A program made the position numbers and the translations under genes. This document shows positions 22,342-34,221 of a stretch of 64,000 bases of DNA, in pieces. Location: the NCBI GenBank assembly GCA_020746995.1, contig JAGPXD010000001.1, forward strand, positions 5,642,001 to 5,706,000. Reading direction: 5' to 3'. This DNA comes from Plectosphaerella cucumerina. Its lineage: Eukaryota; Ascomycota; Sordariomycetes; Glomerellales; Plectosphaerellaceae. Position 1 is the first letter of the stretch, and each line of letters opens with the position of its first letter. The notes below the pieces were generated by a model that saw nothing but the letters and a program-made list of their open reading frames with translations, did not search any database and was not told the DNA's origin.

Positions 22342-25300
22342 TTAGTCCTTGTGGGACACCTTGCTCTTGATCTTGCCGAAGAAGGCACTCAGGCGGTTCT
22401 TCTTCTTCTTCTCGGCGCTGGCGCCGGTGCCGGTGCTGGGCGTCGCGGCGGCGGGCTTGGACGACTCGGCCTTGGCAGGCGTCGTGGGGGCAGCCTTGGT
22501 CTCGGTGGCGGTGGTGCCGTTGGTCTCCTTCTTGGGCTCCTCGGTCTTGGTCTCCTCCGTCTTGGTGGACTCGGCCGTGGTGGTGGCGGGAGCCGCAGTG
22601 GTGGCATCGGCGGGGGCCTCGACCAGGGGCTTGTCGGCGGGCTCGGGCGACGAGACGGCGGTGACAGCCTTGACGGTGGGACCAGTGGTAGCCGCGGTAG
22701 GGGCCTCAACGAGGGGCTTGTCGGCGGGCTCGGGAGAGCTGACGGCAGCGACGGCGGTCGTGTCGGCGGGCTTCTGAACATCGGCGGCAGTGGCCTCGGT
22801 CTTGGGAGCCTCGTTGGCCGATGTGGTAGCCTTGGACTCGCTGATGGCGGCCTTGAGGCTGCTCTTGACGTCCTCGGTCTTGGGAGCCTCGCTGCTGATG
22901 GCGGGGACAGCCTTGACCTCCTTGAGGAGCTCGGCCTCAACCTCCTTCTTGTCCTCAACGGCGGCGGCGTTGCCAGCGGCCTCAGGAGCCTTGGAAGCCT
23001 CGGCGAGCGACTGCTTGACCTCCTCGGGCACGTTGGGCGCGGTCTCCTGAAGGACCTTCTCCTGGGTGTGGCTCTTGAGGGTGTCCTGGACAGAGACGGG
23101 GAGCTGCTCCTTGACGGGCTCGGGGAGCTGGGCGGCGGCGTCGGTGGCAGCCTCGGAGGCCTTGGTGGCAGCGTCGGTGGTGGCAGCGGAAGCCTCCGTG
23201 ACAGCGGGCTCCGCCTTGGTGAAGATTGCGTCCTTGGCGGCGGTGGCGGCAGCAATTGCGATACCACCAGCGGTGATGGCGGCGGCGGCGATACCGGCCG
23301 TCTCAGACTTTTGGGTGCCGAAGCCGGAGGTACCCTCGGAGGTGGAGGGGGCCTCGGGGACCTTCTCCTTGAGCTCCTCCTCGACGGCGGCCTTCTCGGC
23401 AACCTCAGCGGGCTGAGCGCTGGCCTCGGGCGAGACATCGGCCTTCTCCTGGCTCTCCTTGACGACCTCGGGGACCTCGACAGTCTTGGTCTCCAGGGGC
23501 ACGTCAGCGGCGAGGGCGGCGGTGGACGACGCGGGGGCGGCGCTGTTGATGGTGGCGGGGGCGACAGCGGCGGCCGTCAGGGGCAGGCTCGACTCGGGGA
23601 TGGTCTCGCTGGTGAGCTCGGGCAGCTTCGAGTTCTCGTCGGTCAGACCGGGAAGACGGTCGCTCTTCTCGTACGACTCCTTGTCCAGGGTGACGCCGGC
23701 GTTGATGTCGCCAGCCTTGGCCGAGGGGGGAATGGGCTCGCCAGGGGCGAGGACGACGGACGGCTGAGTGACGTCGGTGGCCGGCAGGGGGTTGATGCTG
23801 ATGAGCTTGTCGAACTCATCGGCGGGGGTGGCGGGGAAACCGCCGGGGCCGCCGGTGGGCGTGGCATCGTTGTGCTGCTCCTCCTCCTTCTTCTCGAGGG
23901 GGACGTCCTTGGCCAGGGCGGCCGTTGTGGCATCGGGGGTGACGTTGCTCATGACTGCGGTTGCGGGGGTGGTCTCCTCCTTGACAATCTGCTCGGGGGT
24001 GAGGAAGTTGTTCTGGTTTCCCTCGTGATCGAGCTCTTGCGGCGCGGTGTGATCGATGATCCAGTTGTTGTCGACGACGAACTGCGAACGGCGGAAAACG
24101 GCGGGTCAGCGAATTTTGGTCTGGAAGGATGTTTCTTGAAGAAGGAGGAATTGGGGAGATTGGGGGAAGGGAAAAGACGGGGTATGTATGGTAATGTAAC
24201 GCAAAACGTGTGCAGTGGCAGACGGGACGACGGTTAAGGGAACTTCAGCCCGGCCAGCCAGGTATGACGCGGGTGACGCGGCGGGCCCTGTTTTCAGGCC
24301 AGGGCGAACTGGGGGGGCGGTGAGTGCTGGGCTGGGATGAAGATGGTCTCGTGTCGTGAAGGAAGCCTTGTCGTTACAGGGGGGTCGCCATCCGCACCCC
24401 ACAGTATTACCTAGCCAGCCAGCGGTTGTGAGCTTGGACTCGGTCGACCGACCCTGTCCACTGTCCAGAGTCTCCCCTGACCCTGGTTGCCTGGCCCCCG
24501 GCCCTGGCCATCGAGCGAGGAGCTTCACAGGGGGCCCGCCCCTCAATCTGGCGTGCCATTTCGTGGAGACTTTTGGGTGGTGTTGTCCCCCTCGGCGCTA
24601 AGAAAGCGAGGCGGCCGGCCAGTGGCTTCCCAAAAGGATGCCTTTTTTGGTGTTGCGTCATCCGGGCCCGGAATGGCCGGTGAGACGAAAGCGGCCGGGC
24701 TCTCACCAAACCGAACCCCCAGGAAAACGTGCCCACTCGGGTCAGACGAGCCATTGGCGGCGCGGAACGCGAGCAGGAGGAGGGAAAAAGCGACACGGCC
24801 GAGGGCCCATGGAGACCGCATCGAGCCGCAGTCAGGGCGGAGGACTCCCGCGCAACAATGGCGGGCGGCGCGACGCGAGTCTGCCGCGCGCGCCGCTTCG
24901 GGAGGGGGCTCAGTGCAGTGCGTGTGAGGAGAGAAACAGGGGGCGAGCCCGCGGGGTTCCGGATGCGGCCGGTCGCAACACTTGCAGCCACTCGGGCAGC
25001 GTTGCCCCGTGCGATCGTCCCGCGAGGCTGGGTGAACGGGAAGAGGAAAAAGGAGGAGAAGGATGGGTTGAGGGAGATGGCGGTGATGATGGTGAAAATC
25101 GAATCGAGATGGGCGAAAGCTCCAGGCGCGGGCAAACGACGATAGTCGCTCGCTCGTCCTAGGATCCCAATGCGCAATGCAATGCGTAGTATGCACCCAC
25201 CTTGTAGTAGATCTTTTTCGTCGCGTCGGGAAGGCGAACAGTCTTCTCAAAGTGATCGCCGACCTTCTCGAGCTTCTCGGACTTTGTCCACTGGTCGAAG

Positions 25301-25697
25301 GTGCCGGTAACGTAGACCTCTTCGGCGGCGTGAGCCCTGTGACGGAGGAGAAGAAGAGTGTCAGCGAATGTGTGTCTGGAGGAGTCAAGTTGCTTTTCCC
25401 GTTTCTTTTCCCAGAGCTCGAGCTGTGCGTCGCAAGGTTCGACCGGGCGCTCTGGGACAAATGTACGGACGCAAGGGAATGCGCGACACAGCGACGCAGA
25501 AGCCACGCGCGGGGGGGATGGAGGAGAGGGAAGGAGGCGTCCACCGTTTCGCCCCCTTTCCCCCTTCCACCTTCCTCATGTGCGCATTCCTGGGACAAGA
25601 ATCTTCCCGACGGAACGGCCAGGTGGAGCGCGGGCTTGGGATATGGAGTGCGGGTGTGTGTCCAGACATACCACGTGAACTTGAAGGTGCCGGGCAT
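22342..25697 (-). CDS. Crp1/Mdg1-like protein with N-terminal CBM48 (AMPK glycogen-binding-type) domain
   Basis: Three exons: 25697-25672, 25336-25201 and 24081-22342, give 633 residues. Introns are 335 and 1119 nt (GTATGT...CACAG and GTGGGT...CGCAG); phase is consistent, and the joined N-terminus MPGTFKFTW...VYVTGTFDQW...KIYYKFVVDNNW...NNFL (residues 1 to about 82) is a complete CBM48-type fold split across all three exons. The rest is a long Ala/Glu/Pro/Thr/Lys-rich, probably disordered region with a short hydrophobic Ala/Ile/Gly segment (about 315-335) and a basic end (KNRLSAFFGKIKSKVSHKD). The block SSPEPADKPLVEAP occurs twice in tandem. Yeast relatives Crp1 and Mdg1 bind cruciform DNA or affect pheromone signalling; the function here is unknown. 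A frame opening at 23952 would drop the CBM48 domain and is less likely. Confidence 0.82.
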
Positions 25698-27560
25698 CGT
25701 TGCGGCGGGTTGATTAAATTAATAGAGTAACGTAGGTGCGGGAATGTCGAGGTGCGACGGCTCGTAAAAGTGTGCCGTCCAGAGGAGCACGGCGGGCGGG
25801 AAGAGGGGCGGGCGTTGATGAATTGACTGTCTTGAGCGGGGTGTGTTGCGGTCAGTTGTTTTTTTCTTGTTGGGAAGGTGAGATGGATAAAAAGGGCGGC
25901 AGTAGGTGGTGGTGGTGGGAGGTCGGGTCGGGTAAGAAGGGAAGATGTTGGCAGGTCAGGTAAGTTAAGGTGTGGTGTGTGACAATGGGAGAGGTCGGTT
26001 GGCTGGGTGGGATATTTAGGGGGAGGGGGGGTGATGAACGGGATAGCTTGGGCGGCGTATCAACCAATGCGGCGGCGCTTGACGGGCGGGAAGCACTAGC
26101 CATCCACCGCCACGGTGCAGTGCGTTGCAGGAGCAAACAGGAGCAGATGCAGCTCGATCAGAGAGGCCGCGTTCACTGGAAGGTGCGGCCTGGGCAGGGG
26201 GGAGCTGGAGCTGGAGGTGCTCGATGACGACAGCCCTCTCCGCCTGCAGCACCTCTCACCTCACCTCAGGCTCGGTCTTCCCTCCAGCCACCTGGGTGTT
26301 TTAGGCCCAGGCCCGTCCTATCAGAGACGCGTCGCGCCATGACGGCACAGGACCCGACGCTTTTGGACCAGTCACGACCGACTCACTCACCTGAAGCAGA
26401 GGGGTTGGCGCCGCGTATCGTAGCGTTGCGTTGATGCGATGAGTTTGCGATGGTTTGCGACGGGGAGAGGAACACGAGGGGGTGGTGATTTTTTTCTCGT
26501 GTGGTTGACGGGCTTCTGACTTGCGAAAGTGGGAGATGACCAGGGCTCCCTCCTTCCTTCCCTCCTTCTCGGGCCGGGGGCGAAAGCTCAGGCTGGGCTC
26601 ACAGACCAGCTGGAGCTGGCCGATAGCGCAAACCACAAACCAGGACCAGGGGAAGCGACAGCACGACCAGCCCCCCCAGCTCGAGGCAATCTCTCCAGCG
26701 GTTGCCAATTGGGCGAGAAGCTCATCAAACTCGTTCGTGGACGGACCATCAGATCCCTTCTCCGCCCGCCCCCGGCCCTCAGCTCGCCTGGCCGCCCAAG
26801 CTCTCAGATTTGTGCTGTCTGTGCCGAACAGTCGCCGCATCACGATGCTCGGCGGGCCTTGCGCTAATCAGCTTACAGCACAAGCTTGAAAGGAGAGGGG
26901 CAACCGACCTAATTTCGACCATCCATCTCAGCAGACTCAGCCTGTCTCTATTTTACTTTTACCTTCGACATCCTTCCCCTGCCTTCTTCTCCACGGACAC
27001 GTCGTCCCATTCATCCACGTCCACCTGTCAACCAGGAGCCACAGCACATGCGCAACACCATCACCAACATGGGTCCTGGTCCTGCCTTTGCCTCTGCACC
27101 TACAACCCCGGCTGCATTGCATCACTCTGAACCCACTCGCCCGCTGCAGCCGAGAACCAGAATCAAGGCCTGGCCACCCGCTCCGTCTTGGCCAGACGTA
27201 AGGTGGATACTAATCTTCTAAGTATCAAGACACACGTGCTGTAGCTTCACTCTCATGCCAACCATTGAAATGGAAACGTCGTCTCAATACCATTAAAACT
27301 CTAAGAACCCCCCAATCCAACGTATATCCCCCGCGTGTATGCTCCTCGCTCCGGTCATTACTCGTAATCATACAATCGTGGGATGCTCTGCTCGCCCCCC
27401 ATGAACAAGATTTGCCCGTCCAACCGGGCCGCTGCAACATGCTCGCTCCGACACCTGTCCACGCTGCCGCGCGGCTATGCACCGTATGCTCCGTGTACCC
27501 TGGAAGAGAAAGAAAGAAGATGCATCCTCTGCCTCCGTCTCCTCCTCCCCCTCCACCACC
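25698..27560. other. Intergenic region upstream of the Crp1-like gene
   Basis: Positions 25700-26050 are purine-rich on the plus strand (pyrimidine-rich in the sense of the minus-strand Crp1-like gene), fitting its 5' leader. The part from 26900 to 27560 lies 3' of the C2H2 factor gene. Open frames of 120-190 residues on both strands lack family motifs; I see no gene. Confidence 0.45.
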
Positions 27561-30500
27561 TCAGAACCACTTCCAGTTGACGCCCTCCTCCAGCTTCCGC
27601 AGCACCCGCACTGCGTCGACATACAGCCGGTTGCGCTCAAAAACGTCCGACTCGAGCCACCGTCGAGCCAGCCCGACCACCAGCATCGTGTCCTCCTTGG
27701 ACCTGCACTCCGCCACGTGCTCTGGCTGCGTCGCCGCCATCGTCTGCAGCCACGCCAGCGCCCCCGTCTCGCTCTGCGCGTCCGAAGGGAACGACGACGC
27801 CGGCGATGCCGATCCCGCCGCCTGCGCCTGGTGACCGAACGCCCAGCAGATGAGCGCGCAGACGTACATGCTCCAGTAGTCCGACATGTCGTCCCGCCAC
27901 CTCCGCGGCACCCGCCCGTCCCAGTCCATCGCACCATCGTCGGCGTCGCTGCCGTCGTCCGTGCCGTAGACGCTTCCGCCCGCCGCGTTGCCCTGCGATG
28001 TATAGGCGTGCAGGGCCCGGCAGGCGTATCCCACGGCCGCCGCAGCCTTTGGGGAGCTGCTCCACTGCCGGAGCCGCTTCTTCTGCTCTGCGAACGAGCT
28101 TTCTTGTAGAAGCTTGTGGCTGAACACCCAGCTCTCGCCCGACACGGCAAGAAGATCATGGAGGGGAGTGTGATGCAGAGCAAGGTACGTGTTGGCCACG
28201 GGGCAGTTGGGGAACAACTCCTCGATGCGGTGGACACTGCCCTCAGACGACGCGTAGTCGGGCTCCGCCATGACCTGTGTTGGCGTAGTCTGAGACTGGA
28301 GGTCCAGGTACTCGCGAGCCAGGATGACAGCCTTGTCGAACCTCGAGTACATGTCAATATCCTGCGAGTTCAGCGAGTCCATATCCAGCATGTGCAGGAA
28401 CGTCGGCGTCGAGCTCGGGTTGGTCTCCACCAGGGCTGCCCAAGAGTCGGCAGTGGGTGCTTCCCAGAGATCGATCCAAGGGGTTGTCAGGGGAACGAGC
28501 TGAATGTCGTCGGCAGTCGGTCCCAGATTCCGGACGCGATGCTGCTCCTGGTAAACGGATGCATGGACATCGAGAACGAAGCAAGCCGCGAGAAGCCTTC
28601 GCTGTGCCTCCTGGTTAAGCCACATTTGCCATCGGCCGTGGTTGGCTCCCCTGGCGGGAATGGCGGCACCGAGGACAGTCGGGTCGAGAACCTGTCACCA
28701 ACGCATTAGTCTAATCTCCGAAGACAACCCGTGCTGGAATCAGACGAACCCTTCCGTAGACGCTGCGGAACTCTCTCGAGGGACGGATTGCTGCCTTGCG
28801 GCCGCGGAAGCGGGTGAAAACTTCGCAAAGCAGGATCGCCTGCATCACGGACATGCTCATCTGGAGGGACTGGGGGCCGTCAGCTCGGAACCAAGACAAT
28901 TTGTAGCCGGGCTGCTCACCTTGGTGGCTTGCTGCCAGGCATAATCATGCAGCTGGTGACCCCTGATGCGATGCTCCCTCCCTCGAAGGTGCTGTGTGGC
29001 AACGGCTGCCATGGCGTGGCGAAGAGCCTCACACTGGCCCGGCGCGTCCTCGAAGGACCTTCGGTGTACAATGGGGAACCCTTCGTGGACCTCTCTCCAG
29101 TACACCTCGATGTACTCGGGTATGGCCCTGCTGACGCTCACGGGCAGTGACGACAATGAGCTCTGCATCAGAGCTGGGGACGGCAAAAGACCAGCCGCCA
29201 CCTCCTTCTGACGGCCCATGCAGGCCATCGAGCCCATCAGCCGGTCTGACGGAAGAGCCGCCGACGGGGAGACTAGAAGATCTGAGCCTTGAGCCAACGT
29301 CGGTGGGGTCGTGCTACGAACAGTGTTGGCGAAGCGTTGGTGTTGTTGGTGAAGGTCCAGCAGCGTGTTCTCGTCCGGGAACCCGGAAAGTACATTGTAT
29401 GCCGCCGGCGCAAACACCGACGCCTCAGCCATGGGGGGAGATGTAGTATAGGGGAAGAAGACATTGGTCGGGAGGGTGTCGAGACCAGGCACGGGGTTCT
29501 GGTACGGCGACATCATGTTGTTGGGCTGCCACTCGACGCTGGACGACCGCTGCGAGTTGGGCCAGAGACTTCGGGAGTTCTCACTCGGGGTCGAATAGGG
29601 GCTGTCGGTGGCGGAGGAAGGCCAGTGGTCCTGCTGGAAGGACAATTCGGGCGGGATGTCGAGGCCCGGGGCCTGCATGCCGGAGAGATCTTTCGTCTGG
29701 AGAATCAGGGGGGAGTAGGCCGGGGTCGTGCGCGGCTGAGTGAAGTCGGGGCCTGAGAAGGCAGGTGCCGTCATGGACGGCGGAGTCTCGTAGCCGGTCG
29801 AGCCAGTGCCCTGGATGTTGAAGGGCGAGCGGGACGTCTCCTTCGACAGTGAGTATCCGTTGTTATATCCCGGTCCGCCCGTCGGGGCAGGCCGGTAGCT
29901 CTCGGAGCCACCTCCCATTCGCGGCGACACGGACTTGTTCATGCTTGCGGGGCTCCCCATCGACTGGAAGGCGGCGCTCGGCATGTTGGGCGTCAAGGAC
30001 ATGCCCGGTGTGGACGAAGGCGTAGCGTAGCCCTGGGCAGACATGGTATGCCGGGGGGCACCATCGGCGGAGCCGGTCGAGGTGCGTCGACTTCCGGCGC
30101 GGCTATCGGACTTGGAAGCCTTGTCACCCTCCAGCTCGCTGTGATGATGTTTTAGCATTCAAGAACTCGAGACGTTGAAATGCAGAATGGGAGACATACT
30201 GCCTCTGTTGGTGACGCTCCAGCAGATCCTTGCGGTGGAATGCGCGATCACAACCGGGTAGGAGGCAAGGGTATTTCGGGTTCTCGTGGCTGAGTTGGTG
30301 ACGCCTTGAGACGGATAAAGTCAGTGATGTCCTGGTTATATGCTTCTTAATCCCGATTCTCGTACCTGAGGTGCTCGGCCCTGGTGAATGTCTAGGACTA
30401 GTTGTCAGCTGGTGGACCTTCCATATCACATCTCAACGTGGCTCACCTTGGCAGGACGGCACTGATCACAAGTGTGAACGGGGACGCCCTTCTTTGCCCG

Positions 30501-30959
30501 GCTCACGCGGCCGGTGATGGGCGTCAGCTTGACGGGGGCCTCTGCACCCGCGGACGAGCTGCTAAAGGGCCTCATCATGGGATTGGGGTTGTATTGTCCT
30601 GGCGAACCATGGCGACCGTGGCCGTGACCATGGCCGTAGCCATAGGGGTGATCCATCGAATCGACACTGGTGGTGCTGGGGCGGCGGCTTGCCAGGGCTT
30701 GCGTATTCGAGGAAGTTGAAGAGTGTGCAGTAAGTGAAGGTCGTGAACCGTGTGCCGGCGAGCTGGTCCTCCTGAGATCCTGGTGTTCTTCCGAGCGAGT
30801 GACCTTGTTCCCTTCACTGATGTAGCGAGCGTGTCTCGAGGCGGTAGACGAGCTTGTCGTGGGTGGCGGCGGGCAACCCTCTGCTGAAGACGGATCTGTG
30901 AACCTTGGGCTGGGCTTTGGATCTTCGTCCACATTCATGATATCCTGGAGGGAAGACAT
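27561..30959 (-). CDS. C2H2 zinc-finger transcription factor with fungal_trans-type domain
   Basis: Six exons: 30959-30447, 30391-30366, 30304-30200, 30138-28920, 28869-28750 and 28691-27561, all GT-AG and phase-consistent, encode 1037 residues. Exon 2 is only 26 nt and completes the first finger. Finger 1 (C164, C167, H182, H186) has the C-x2-C-x14-H-x3-H spacing of the fungal CDQCRPxKTFTRAEHLRRH class; finger 2 (C193, C198, H211, H215) is C-x4-C-x12-H-x3-H. A Gly-His repeat (YGHGHGHG) precedes the fingers at about 122-131, a long Ser/Pro/Gly-rich region follows, and from about 555 a fungal_trans-like domain begins (YWREVHEGFPIVHRRSF) and continues to the end. It is a nuclear DNA-binding regulator with unknown targets. 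I chose the ATG giving MSSLQDIMN; an in-frame ATG at 31061 would add 34 residues. Its sense strand upstream is C-rich, matching a G-run block on the plus strand. Confidence 0.9.
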
Positions 30960-31228
30960 GGTAGGTATATAAACAACGGGAGGGCGGGAAGGATGTAAAG
31001 ATCTGATGTAGGATGAAGGACGGAGTGGCCCAGGGCCGGAAGATGGGGTTGCAAAGGCCAAACTTGGAATACACAGCCCCGGCTGAAAGGTTGGTTCCCT
31101 TGCACGGGAGAAGATGGGAAAGGGTTCAAACGAAGATGCTCATGAGATGGGCCCCGGTGGAGGGCGGCCGCGATGTTTGCGAGGTAGGTTGGTTTGGGGC
31201 CGTTTCGAGGGGTGTCGATAAGGAGGCA

Positions 31229-31274
31229 GGGGGGCAAGGGGGGTTCGGGCTCTTGGGGGTGGGAAGGGGGTGGG
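31229..31274 (+). other. Dense G-run block, potential G-quadruplex
   Basis: Seven runs of three or more G in 46 nt (31229-31234, 31238-31243, 31247-31249, 31255-31259, 31261-31263, 31266-31270, 31272-31274) on the template strand of the C2H2 factor gene, about 270-315 bp upstream of its chosen start. Confidence 0.5.
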
Positions 31275-34118
31275 AGGTGTGTGGTCTGCGCCGGGGGCTC
31301 AGGGTTGGGGTTGGTATGCAGGAGCAGGCTCCGGCCGAGTCCCCATTTGTGATGAAGCAGAGCACACTTGCGTCACCGGAGGAGAGGACGAACAGTCGAG
31401 GAGAGGACGGACAAGAAAAGAAAGAGACGAAAAAAGCAGATGGTTGCGGGATGGATGGCTTAGGGGTCCCGCGCTTGTTGTTAAGGCGAAGCCCCTGTCA
31501 GCCGTGACATGGGTGCTGGGGCCCCTGGAAAAGCCGCCCTGCGCCTACCGGCTCCTTCGCCAAGCGATGAAGAGCACACGAGCTGGGTTCTCTTTTCTGC
31601 GTCGAGGTGATTGGCGAGAGACGCGATCGCTCTTCTCGGGGACTGCCTAGCCGGCCGGGGTTCGGGTCATGGAGAGGTCGCCTCGCTGACGCCTCTCTTC
31701 CCCCCTCTGGCTACCTCTTTCTGCGGCCATGCCAGGCGGACAGACACACGTCCAGTCAGCCTCTAGGCTTGATGATGAACGGCAATCGAGAGCACTCGCC
31801 GCCGTTCACTGTTGCTGGCGCCGGAGCAGAGGATGGAAGCACACGCGGACGCGTTCCTGTCTGCAGGTACTGTGCGCCTCGATGATCGAGGGACAAGCCA
31901 GTCGTGCCTTGTCGCCATAATTAGAGCGCGCCCACACTTGGGAGCCGCGCTAGCGAGGGGCACGCGGCGGAATAGACGCATGGCGAACAGTGAGCCGGGA
32001 CGACGTCTGCAGAAAAACGGCATACTTGGAGGGAGGCTTGGAGGGGGACATCCTTGGATGGAGTGTGGGCGGACCTGGACGTTTCCCATCCGTGGCCGGC
32101 GCGCTGGGAGCAAAAGTGGGCAGTGAGTGACGCTTTTGGCGACCAAACGCTCCTAAAGTGGCAAGCCCATGGTCAGACGGGGGGCGCAGTGGCCATCTCG
32201 TTCGACCGTTGGGCGCACAACCTCCCCGAGTCCCCCATGCTCGCCCCGCGCCACACGGGCACCAGGTGCTTGGCTGGGCCCTGCCCTGCGGGTGCTGAGT
32301 GGGTGGACGGCGCGCTTGTCGCTGTTGCTCCGACGGGATCAGGGACGGTGCTTGGGTGCTGCGCTGCGATCAAAGGGGGCCGAAGTTCCGTGCCGTAGTC
32401 GCGGGAGCATCCGTCCTTGGTCAGCGCCAGCACAGTGAGATGTTCGACGAGGCGGCGCTGGCCTGGTCTGCGTGCTCTTGGTCCTCGAGCAGGACAGCAC
32501 TCAAAGGCCTGAGATTACTGACGCGGCGCCCGCTTGCCAACCTGCCTGCCCCCTCGACAGATGGAACCGTCATCAGCAACCCCTCATGACACGCTAACCC
32601 GGGCGGAAGACCAAACCAAAGCAAGGGAAAAGGCTGTCTCTGCCTGCCAGAGGAGAGGAGAAGGCGTCCACATGTGGCGTCAGTGAACCAAAGAGAAGGC
32701 GCGGAGACGGATAGACGAATGGCCCGGTGGTTAGGGCCGCCGTTCTCGAGCAGAACGGCCCGCAGAGGGGCCGCCGGACGGACCAGGGGGGGCCTGCAAG
32801 TCATCAGACGATGTTGCCAGGCCGGGCTGCATGATTGGCTGCGCTGACGAGAGTGTCGAGATGAGAGGCTATTTTTATCCCAGCCCTGTGCCAGCTGTTC
32901 TTGATGCTGGGAGAGCTCGGAGCTTTGACCTGGCCTGTATTGGCGTGCACCGTCACCCCGGACTGCTCTCAAAAGACGGCGACAGGACAAGACGTCGGGC
33001 GGAAGCGAAGAGGGGCGCGATATGGTCGTCCCAGGAGATGGTACCGAGTTGAAAGTAACGTCGGTCATGGCCGGGACAGCGCAGCATTGGGGTCCATGGG
33101 GCCGGTTTGGCATGAGAACGATGTGTCGACGATCTCCAGTGCCGCGCTAGACGAGTGTCTGTACCTCCTGGTCGGTAGGTAGCATCGATTAATTCTGATC
33201 CCTGTGCTGATGGAGTTGGTGCACGGTTGGGGCCGCGTCGAGCTGAAAGCATTGCGGAGGTCGCATTTGGAACAAATGCAACATGGACATGCGCAGCTGG
33301 GCGACCAAAGTACTGTTGTCGCCTAAATCGCGTTATTCTTGCCCTGTGACCAGGCAAGCACTTCAGTGTTGTTGATGTTGCTGGTGACCAAGGTAATGAC
33401 AATATCAGGCCAGACTGCCCAAGCTGTTCTTCAGTATCGGATTGTCATTTCGGTGACGCCCCCAGGCAACGAGTACGCAGTTGGCTCTTGGTCTGGAGGC
33501 AGACACGACAGCGGCCTGTGAAGCATCAGCGGAGAATCGGCCTACGACTTTCACAAACCACGCAGGTGCCTCGGCGACAAGGTGTGTGCATTGGGACCAC
33601 GAGGAGCGGGCTACAGCCTGATGATGCGGCATCATGATCCGTGATGATTGATGCGGTGGTGAATGGACAGGACGTACCTTGAGAGCAAGCCAAACTGCCA
33701 GCATAGCCACTCCGGCGACATGGATGTTTCGGCAGGGCTGCCAGCGAAACAGCGGATCGACAGGAGGGTCGATTTTGGAGAGGTGATGGGATGGGTGGAT
33801 GTTTGGTTGTCGCAAGGCCGGCAGCTGCCTTCCCGCCTTGGCTTGGTCAGCGTCATGGACGTGGAATGTCGAGTCCCCCACGTTGGGAAAGCACGATGGA
33901 CACTGGAACTGGATGTGCTATTTTTACCACCTGCCTCGCAGGACGCTGCGACCCCCCGCGCCGAACGCACCTCATAAACCATCGACTGTCAGTGCTGTGA
34001 GTACAACAAGTAATATGGGACACGCATCGCCGATTCAACGCCATGTCAAACGAGAATACCCGGACCGTGAATGTTCAGGTCATGGGTTGTATCTAATTGT
34101 GATGCTCTCCCTAGAGTC

Positions 34119-34221
34119 GTACCTGCCCGGTCATGCAAGAAATGGCAGGGCAGGTGAGGTCTTTCCTCCATGTCCATTGTGCCTGCTCAAATGACCCCCG
34201 GGCTTTTCTGCGGGCAGGTAC
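34119..34221. repeat. Perfect 11-bp inverted repeat with 81-nt spacer
   Basis: GTACCTGCCCG at 34119-34129 is the exact reverse complement of CGGGCAGGTAC at 34211-34221. The spacer contains a related GGCAGGGCAGGTGAGG (34144-34159). No adjacent coding region explains it. Confidence 0.5.

Noticed and set aside
22300..24237. 645-codon Gly/Leu-rich frame on the plus strand, and a 349-codon Arg/Pro-rich frame on the minus strand at 22389-23438
   Set aside because: Both are shadows of the low-complexity Ala/Glu-rich exon of the Crp1-like gene; composition is that of antisense or shifted repeats.
24543..25697. 384-codon minus-strand frame starting at the Crp1-like ATG
   Set aside because: It reads through introns 1 and 2; after codon 9 the sequence loses the CBM48 motif, which only the spliced frame restores.
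32700..32780. Sequence resembling a tRNA D-arm (GGCCCGGTGGTTAGGGCC)
   Set aside because: No T-loop GTTCGAATC-type sequence, no matching acceptor stem and no anticodon arm at the right spacing.
32421..33113. 230-codon minus-strand frame
   Set aside because: Arg/Ser/Leu-rich, no domain motif, no matching exon neighbours and weaker GC3 bias than real genes here.
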